DNA of 47,242 nucleotides, taken from NCBI RefSeq assembly GCF_934747485.1, contig NZ_CAKVGN010000015.1, positions 1-47,242 on the forward strand, written 5' to 3'. The position numbers and the translations under genes are program-made. Positions 42,553 to 47,242 of the stretch are shown here, piece after piece. The notes beneath the pieces are model-generated. The model made no database searches, was not told the origin of the DNA, and worked only from the letters and a program-made list of their open reading frames with translations. This stretch comes from an uncultured Brachyspira sp. (GTDB taxonomy: Bacteria; Spirochaetota; Brachyspiria; Brachyspirales; Brachyspiraceae). The number at the start of each line of letters is the position of its first letter. The first letter of the stretch is position 1.

Positions 42553-43620
42553 TTATTCTAATTTTTTTTCTTTTAAATATTTTTCAAGCAAATCAGCTAT
42601 TTCTAAATTGTTTAAATCTGAAAAAGGAAAATGAGTATTTCCATATATTCCAATTTCTGGAAGAATTACAACATCTACATCAGCATTATAAGATTTTAAA
42701 GTTTCTTCCCATTTTTTTATTAACTCTACTCTTAATCTCCACTCTTCCAAATAAGGATTATCAGATTTTTCTTTTGGTATATTATCCCCATAATAAATCA
42801 CTATAGGTATGCTTGCTAATTTTTTGAAATCATCTTCAGGAATTTCTTTTATAGGAAAATATGCGGGCATACTAATATTAGTAGGAGAAGCATTTTGAGG
42901 AAAAGGCAAACTGCATCCGCCAGGCTCATATAAAACTAATGCCTTAACATTTTTATTTTTTATTGCTGTAAAAAATGCAGGACCGGCTCCTTGAGAATGT
43001 GCTGCTAAAATTCCTTCTCCTATTCTATCAAATAATGCAGACAAACTATCAGATACTACTTCCTCATCAAAACTGCCAGTATTAGGAGTAACCTGCTGAA
43101 AGTATTGAGTTAAAGTTTCTTTATCATTTTTGAATTGCACATTGTCAAAAAAATGAGGCCAAGAACCTATTCTAAACCTATTAAACAAAGACTGTTCATC
43201 AGGGGTAGGATTAATAGTTATAGCTACAGAACTTCTTCCAGCTCTTCCTCTCCTCGGCTGATCTACTAAATATACGCTATATCCTTTTTTTAAGAAAATA
43301 TTTTGAAAACCTTCTCTGCCGTCTGGAGTGGTTTCAAAACTTTTAGCAGATTGTCCGCCGCCATGCAAAAATACTATAGGATATTTTTTAGCATTGACAG
43401 GTATTTGATAAAATGCATATCCATGGTCGCTATGATATGTTTGTCCGTTTGAACTTGGAAATAAAGTATCTTTTTCAAATTCTCCATTTGCAGATGATAC
43501 TTTACCGCCAAATGTGAAACTTCCTTGTTTATCTATAATAATTTTATTTTGCGTATCATTAGAATTATTGCATGATATACTTAATAATATTATTGAAAAC
43601 ACTAATAATAATTTTTTCAT
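42553..43620 (-). CDS. Alpha/beta-hydrolase lipoprotein
   Basis: This 355-aa protein has a lipoprotein signal (lipobox LSISC, C17) and an alpha/beta-hydrolase domain: oxyanion loop IVFLHGGGQSAKSF, VYLVDQPRRGRAGRS, the nucleophile elbow AHSQGAG and a late catalytic His in GNTHFPFSD. It resembles secreted esterase-like proteins found beside flavodoxin and AKR genes in anaerobes. The natural substrate is unknown. It precedes the AKR gene by 24 bp. Confidence 0.85.
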   Translation of the reverse strand: MKKLLLVFSIILLSISCNNSNDTQNKIIIDKQGSFTFGGKVSSANGEFEKDTLFPSSNGQTYHSDHGYAFYQIPVNAKKYPIVFLHGGGQSAKSFETTPDGREGFQNIFLKKGYSVYLVDQPRRGRAGRSSVAITINPTPDEQSLFNRFRIGSWPHFFDNVQFKNDKETLTQYFQQVTPNTGSFDEEVVSDSLSALFDRIGEGILAAHSQGAGPAFFTAIKNKNVKALVLYEPGGCSLPFPQNASPTNISMPAYFPIKEIPEDDFKKLASIPIVIYYGDNIPKEKSDNPYLEEWRLRVELIKKWEETLKSYNADVDVVILPEIGIYGNTHFPFSDLNNLEIADLLEKYLKEKKLE

Positions 43621-43694
43621 TATATAATCCTTAAAATATTTTTTATTTGCTACTGCCTATTAATTATAATAAGCAGTAAGTAAATATAAAAGTT

Positions 43695-44252
43695 TTATAA
43701 TATATTAATATTTTGAAGCCATGTTTTTATATTATTTTCTGAGCTATTAACGCTTCCTCCAGATATACTCAAACCCTCTAATATAGTTGAATTAGGACAT
43801 AATGAAGTTATATCAGTAACGCTTCTTCCCATTCTGCTTCCGCCATGAGTACATAAAGGAGCAATTTTTTTACCGCTGAAATCATGAGTTAATAATAATT
43901 GCTTTACCGCCTGCGGAATAGTACCCCACCAATTAGGGTAACATAATATTATAGTGTCGTAGCTTGACAAATTATTTATATTAGCACTCAACCTTGGCAA
44001 AAAATCATCATTTTGTTCTTTTCTTGCCTGATTCACAGTGTCATTATAAGAACTTGGATATGGTTCAACGGTTTTTATTTCAAACATATCTGCTTGAGTG
44101 AGGTTTTTAATCATATTGGCAGCGGTTCTGGTATTTCCGCCCCAAGAGAAATACACTATTAAGACTTTAGAGCTTTGAGCGTTTAAGCCTCCGACTAATA
44201 ATGTACTTGAAATAAGCAATGACATTAACATTGTTTTAATTATTTTCATCAT
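43695..44252 (-). CDS. Exported flavodoxin
   Basis: This 185-aa protein has a cleavable signal peptide (about residues 1-25, ending GGLNA-QS) and an intact flavodoxin domain: VLIVYFSWGGNTRTAANMI (FMN phosphate loop), ILCYPNWWGTIPQAV and PLCTHGGSRMGRSV. The first ATG follows AAGGAG by 7 bp. It is a paralogue of the lipoprotein flavodoxin at 40086-40784. An FMN protein outside the cytoplasm needs folded export or external flavin. Confidence 0.88.
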   Translation of the reverse strand: MMKIIKTMLMSLLISSTLLVGGLNAQSSKVLIVYFSWGGNTRTAANMIKNLTQADMFEIKTVEPYPSSYNDTVNQARKEQNDDFLPRLSANINNLSSYDTIILCYPNWWGTIPQAVKQLLLTHDFSGKKIAPLCTHGGSRMGRSVTDITSLCPNSTILEGLSISGGSVNSSENNIKTWLQNINIL

Positions 44253-44317
44253 TTAAATTCTCCTTGTAATATTAATTTTTAAATTATATTAAATAGGCAT
44301 GATTGTTAATTAATATA

Positions 44318-44348
44318 GTTATAATATATTAATGTTATAAAGCATTAT
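44318..44348. promoter_or_regulatory. Possible third copy of the island operator
   Basis: AGTTATAATATATTAATGTTATAAAGCATTA resembles the conserved sites at 45937 and 46827 in ending (AAAGCATT) and in the TTATAAT half, but is less exact. It lies 66 bp before the exported flavodoxin gene. Confidence 0.3.
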
Positions 44349-44384
44349 TTTTTATTAATAAAAATATCATACATACTTTAAGTA

Positions 44385-44557
44385 AAAATGCAGTCTTTTT
44401 GGTTCTTTGTGCCAATACCGAAGGCACTTCCTACGGTCGCCCTGAAAGACTCCCTTCGGTCGCAAAAGAACTGGGGTTTGGGGCAAAGCCCCAACTATAA
44501 AACACAAAAATTAAAAATACTATTATATTTTTTAATTTAGTTTTGAAAGAAGTATAA
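44385..44557. repeat. Degenerate small element with modular core
   Basis: A GC-rich core (GCAGTCTTTTTGGTTCTTTG ... CAAAAGAACTGGGG) is followed at 44533-44552 by AATTTAGTTTTGAAAGAAGT, a mutated right end of the TIR family. The left end is not convincingly preserved. Confidence 0.5.
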
Positions 44558-44570
44558 TATAATTTTTTTA

Positions 44571-45407
44571 TCATTTTATATTATTAATTATAGCTATAGC
44601 ATTCAATGTTCTTGGGTAGCCTATATAAGGTATGCATTGTGTTACAGCTTCTATTAACATATCTTTACTGTTGCCCATCTTAATATTTGCATTCGCATGT
44701 GCTATCGCTTGAGGTTCTGCTCCTCCTAATGAAATAAGCATTATGAATGTTAAAAGCTCTCTTGTTTTTAAATCTAAACCTTCTCTTGTATAAAAATCTC
44801 CAAAACAATTAGCCGATAAAAAATTCTGTATATGCTTTTGATTAGGTGCGGCATTCGAATGTGCAGTAAGTATCGCATCTCCATACATGCTTACTTGTGT
44901 TTCTAACCCCTTATCAAATCTTGTACTTTCTGTAACTGTTGATTGAGATTCTATAGGAAGCGAAATATTTTTTTCTTTAAATACTTCATTTGCCTTTTCT
45001 AATGCAGCAAACACTCTAGGAAATCCTACATAAGGCGAACATTGATATAATGCTTCTTTTATCTCTATAGGACTAACTCCAATATTTAAAGCTGTTTCTA
45101 TATGAGGTTTTATCATATCAGTTCCTTGTGATGCTGTTAAAGAAACTAATGGTACAAGCTCTCTTAATTTAGGCTCTAATGTGCCATGATTATAAACTTC
45201 TCCATAAACAAAATTATTAAATATACTTTCTAAATCTGCATCATTAGTTTTAGTTATAGATGCATCTCTTTTTAGTAATTCATTGTATTTAGTTTTTGCT
45301 TTTTCTGTCATAGTTAAACTTTCTCCTTTATTTTGTGAATTTGCTATGCATGAAAATACTATTACTATAATAGATAAAGATAAAATAATTTTTAATATTT
45401 TTTTCAT
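44571..45407 (-). CDS. Carboxymuconolactone decarboxylase-family lipoprotein
   Basis: This 278-aa protein has a lipobox (VFSC, C20) and two CMD-fold repeats, about residues 60-145 and 185-275, each with the pattern LREL(V/T)...PHIETALNIG...E(A)...QC.PY.G(F/Y)PR. The AhpD-type CxxC is absent, so peroxidase activity by that route is not expected. CMD proteins usually act in the cytosol; this one is secreted. It lies downstream of the cyclophilin-like gene with a 52-bp gap. Confidence 0.88.
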   Translation of the reverse strand: MKKILKIILSLSIIVIVFSCIANSQNKGESLTMTEKAKTKYNELLKRDASITKTNDADLESIFNNFVYGEVYNHGTLEPKLRELVPLVSLTASQGTDMIKPHIETALNIGVSPIEIKEALYQCSPYVGFPRVFAALEKANEVFKEKNISLPIESQSTVTESTRFDKGLETQVSMYGDAILTAHSNAAPNQKHIQNFLSANCFGDFYTREGLDLKTRELLTFIMLISLGGAEPQAIAHANANIKMGNSKDMLIEAVTQCIPYIGYPRTLNAIAIINNIK

Positions 45408-45459
45408 TTAGTAAACATCTCCTAAAATATTTATTATTTATATTTTTTAATTCACTTAA

Positions 45460-45882
45460 TTAATTCACCCTTTCAATGCGTATATCAAAATTGCCTTTCA
45501 TATTTGAAAGTTTCTCAACATCTGATACATTTTCAAACCTGCCTAAATAAATTAAATTATTTGAGTATCTGAAATCTCTATAAAATATAGCAATGTTTCC
45601 CCAAGGAGCATAATAGGTGATATCGCCTGCTTTAGGGTTTATGCCGTCTGGTTCATTTTCTATATTTAATTTTTTGCTTAAATAAAATATTTTTTCTGTG
45701 CTGTTAAAATCTTCTGCTTTAATGCTTAAAGGAAGAAGAGATAAAAAATCGTTTCCTGCTTTTGAATTGTTGATTAGAGCATAGATTTCATTATTGTTAA
45801 ATGTTAATTTTATTTTAGTAGTTTGTGCAAAAGCGTTCATAGTGAATAATCCTATAAAAAAAGTTATAATAATTTTCTTCAT
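45460..45882 (-). CDS. Exported cyclophilin-like protein
   Basis: This 140-aa protein has a signal peptide (about residues 1-19, ending AFA-QT) and a cyclophilin-like beta barrel: IKLTFNNNEIYALINNSKAGNDFLSLLPL, GDITYYAPWGNIAIFYRDF and YLGRFEN, the pattern of the small bacterial cyclophilin-like family. Peptidyl-prolyl isomerase activity is not established for these proteins. It is the first gene of the minus-strand run of the island, after AGGAGG. Confidence 0.85.
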   Translation of the reverse strand: MKKIIITFFIGLFTMNAFAQTTKIKLTFNNNEIYALINNSKAGNDFLSLLPLSIKAEDFNSTEKIFYLSKKLNIENEPDGINPKAGDITYYAPWGNIAIFYRDFRYSNNLIYLGRFENVSDVEKLSNMKGNFDIRIERVN

Positions 45883-45936
45883 ATTTTAGCCTCCTATGTA
45901 ATCATCATGATTGATTTCATTCTAACTAAAAAGATA

Positions 45937-45986
45937 AATATATCAAATACTTATGTATTATAATTAATTATAACTAAAAAGCATTA
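45937..45986. promoter_or_regulatory. Putative operator, copy 1
   Basis: This approximately 50-bp site contains the perfect palindrome TTATAATTAATTATAA followed by CTAAAAAGCATT. It is repeated at 46827-46876. It lies 55-104 bp before the cyclophilin-like gene, a fitting place for LysR-type control. Confidence 0.5.
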
Positions 45987-46060
45987 CAATTATTTTTTAA
46001 TATTTAATCAAAATATAAATGTTTTCTTAAATAAAAAATATAAAAAACTTTCTAAATCGT

Positions 46061-46091
46061 TTGACATTGGAGCATACTCTAATGCTATAAT
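46061..46091 (+). promoter_or_regulatory. MerR-type promoter of the FMN reductase gene
   Basis: TTGACA (46061-46066) and TATAAT (46086-46091) are consensus but separated by 19 bp, the hallmark of promoters twisted into shape by MerR-family activators. The spacer contains the dyad ATTGGAG-CATA-CTCTAAT, similar to known MerR operators. No merR gene is in the window. Confidence 0.75.
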
Positions 46092-46122
46092 ATAATTAAT
46101 AAAAAAAATAAGAGGTTATAAA

Positions 46123-46662
46123 ATGAGTAAAAAAGTATTAATAATATCATCTAGCCCAAGAAGAGGAGGCAATTCCGATACATTATGCGATGAGTTTTTA
46201 AAAGGTGCTAAAGAAAGAGGACATAATGGAGAAAAGATATTTTTAAAAGACAAAAAAATTAATTACTGCGAAGACTGCGGAACTTGCTATAAAAATAATA
46301 AGCCTTGCGTACAAAAAGATGATATGAAAGACATTTTAGACAAAATGCTTGAGGCTGATGTAATAGTAATGGCTACACCTGTTTACTTTTACACAATGAA
46401 TGCCCAAATGAAAACTTTTATAGACAGATGCGTTACTAAATATTTAGAGATTAAGAACAAAGATTTTTATTTTATTGCGACTGCTGCTACTGAAGATGAA
46501 AAAGAAATGGTTAGAACTATTGACGGCTTTAGAGGATTTTTGGATTGTTTAGAAGATGCAAGAGAGAAAGGATTTATATTAGCACATAGTGTTTGGAATA
46601 AAGGCGAAATCAATGATAAAAAATTTATGCAAGATGCATACAATATGGGGTTAAATGTCTGA
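46123..46662 (+). CDS. NADPH-dependent FMN reductase / flavodoxin-fold protein
   Basis: This 179-aa cytosolic protein has the FMN loop SSSPRRGGNSDTL (residues about 8-20), a Cys cluster CEDCGTCYKNNKPC (about 49-62) like iron-sulfur flavoproteins, and the flavin-ring motif TPVYFYTMN. It is a paralogue of 21947-22504 by architecture. A MerR-type promoter with a 19-bp spacer precedes it, and AGAGG lies before the ATG; induction by metal, thiol or electrophile stress is inferred. Confidence 0.88.
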   Translation: MSKKVLIISSSPRRGGNSDTLCDEFLKGAKERGHNGEKIFLKDKKINYCEDCGTCYKNNKPCVQKDDMKDILDKMLEADVIVMATPVYFYTMNAQMKTFIDRCVTKYLEIKNKDFYFIATAATEDEKEMVRTIDGFRGFLDCLEDAREKGFILAHSVWNKGEINDKKFMQDAYNMGLNV

Positions 46663-46704
46663 TTATTTTAATTTTATAAAATCATAAACAATTTCAATAT
46701 AATT

Positions 46705-46750
46705 AAAAAATTGGTATATCTTAAAAAAGGTATGCCAATTTATTTTTTTA
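46705..46750 (+). terminator. Terminator of the FMN reductase gene
   Basis: AATTGGTATA and TATGCCAATT pair around a loop and are followed by TATTTTTTTA, 43 bp after the stop. Confidence 0.85.
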
Positions 46751-46826
46751 ATATATTTTTTAAGTTTATTAATTTTTATATTCAATTCTCCATTCATTAA
46801 AAGTTATACTGATAAATATTTAACGC

Positions 46827-46876
46827 AACTATATTAAATATTTATGTCTTATAATAAATTATAACTAAAAAGCATT
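46827..46876. promoter_or_regulatory. Putative operator, copy 2
   Basis: The stretch matches 45937-45986 at nearly all positions (TTATGT.TTATAAT.AATTATAACTAAAAAGCATT). It lies upstream of the LysR gene, with a repeat module inserted between. Confidence 0.5.
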
Positions 46877-46939
46877 GATAAAAATATATAGTATGTTAGT
46901 ATAAAAGTAAGGTAAATATATTTTATAAATATATCTATT

Positions 46940-47160
46940 TTTATAGATGTATTATCAACTTTTTTGCCGCTCAAAAAAGTTGCAAAAAACGCAAATACTA
47001 CTACATTATATTTTTTTAAATATAGTACAATTCATAAAAATTCGGCTATATTTAAAAATTGATTTATAAAAATGCAGCCTTTTTGGTTCTTTGCGGCGGC
47101 AAAAGAACTGGGGGCGTGGGGGCAAAGCCACCACAAATAAAAAACTTAAAAATACATCTA
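46940..47160. repeat. Modular repeat with its own short inverted ends
   Basis: The ends TATAGATGTATT (46941) and AATACATCTATA (47150) are inverted copies. Inside are CAACTTTTTTGCCG...AAAAAAGTTGCAAAAAACGC and GCAGCCTTTTTGGTTCTTTG...CAAAAGAACTGGGGG. It is the same kind of core in a different shell. It separates the operator from the LysR gene. Confidence 0.6.
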
Positions 47161-47180
47161 TAAATCTATGAGGTACTATA

Positions 47181-47242
47181 ATGGACATAAAAGCTTTGAA
47201 ATATTTTCTAATTTCGGCAAGAGAAGGTAGCATCACTAAAGC
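47181..47242 (+). CDS. LysR-family regulator, 5' end only
   Basis: ATG at 47181 follows GAGG by 7 bp and opens MDIKALKYFLISAREGSIT, the classic first helix of a LysR winged-helix domain. The window ends after 20 codons. It is transcribed away from the redox island and probably controls it; such LysR genes commonly adjoin flavodoxin and AKR genes. Confidence 0.8.
   Translation, partial: MDIKALKYFLISAREGSITK

Overview
The window looks like chromosome of a Brachyspira-type spirochaete. The grounds are a very AT-rich sequence, intergenic spaces packed with short GC-rich palindromic modules, an Rnf complex, an indirect Gln-tRNA pathway component (GatC), many lipoproteins, and AT-biased codon use. 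The species cannot be fixed from sequence alone. Most genes are ordinary housekeeping genes; the interest lies in a few accessory islands and in the repeats.

Layout. 245-3516 (-): ABC exporter ATPase and permease, a DUF4340 protein and a CDP-alcohol phosphatidyltransferase. 3678-4102: a small TIR-bounded element. 4340-4705: XRE regulator, meeting two TPR proteins (4763-7068, -) at a shared terminator. 7153-8510 (-): DUF368 lipid-carrier transporter and RidA. 8672-13616 (+): strong promoter, tRNA-Gln, prs, rplY, two tandem peptidyl-tRNA hydrolases, an ABM monooxygenase, recF and a PTS IIA protein. 13960-16500 (-): cytosolic histidine kinase and sigma-54 response regulator.

16942-19936 (-) is the most unusual locus. 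It is a four-gene cassette: PD-(D/E)XK nuclease-like protein, membrane protein, RNase J-like beta-CASP protein and a 55-aa coiled-coil protein. It is driven by a near-consensus promoter whose transcript starts with a short reading frame running through 15 copies of the pentanucleotide CGCAT. Only one of the three possible repeat phases lets that frame run on to a stop codon lying on the ribosome-binding site of the nuclease gene. This looks like a phase-variable leader controlling a putative defence or conflict cassette.

20431-21653 (+): def and a HAD phosphatase. 21666-23402: two copies of an approximately 270-bp repeat bracketing a divergent flavoprotein/HxlR pair. 23425-28142: OppA-like lipoprotein, a flavodoxin remnant, CapA-like protein and a LysM/M23 peptidase. 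28794-36542: DUF58 protein, rnfEAB without rnfCDG, proB, then gatC-lepB-secG. 37028-39545 (-): recA, GNAT and a DUF4405 membrane protein. 40086-47242: a redox island of two exported flavodoxins, SDR, aldo/keto reductase, lipoprotein hydrolase, lipoprotein CMD protein, exported cyclophilin-like protein, a cytosolic FMN reductase with a MerR-type promoter, and the start of a LysR regulator.

Nearly every gap over 300 bp is filled by two kinds of repeat. One is a TIR-bounded element with the end GACTTGTTTCAAAA and a flanking TA. The other is a modular GC-rich hairpin whose inner units are shuffled between copies.
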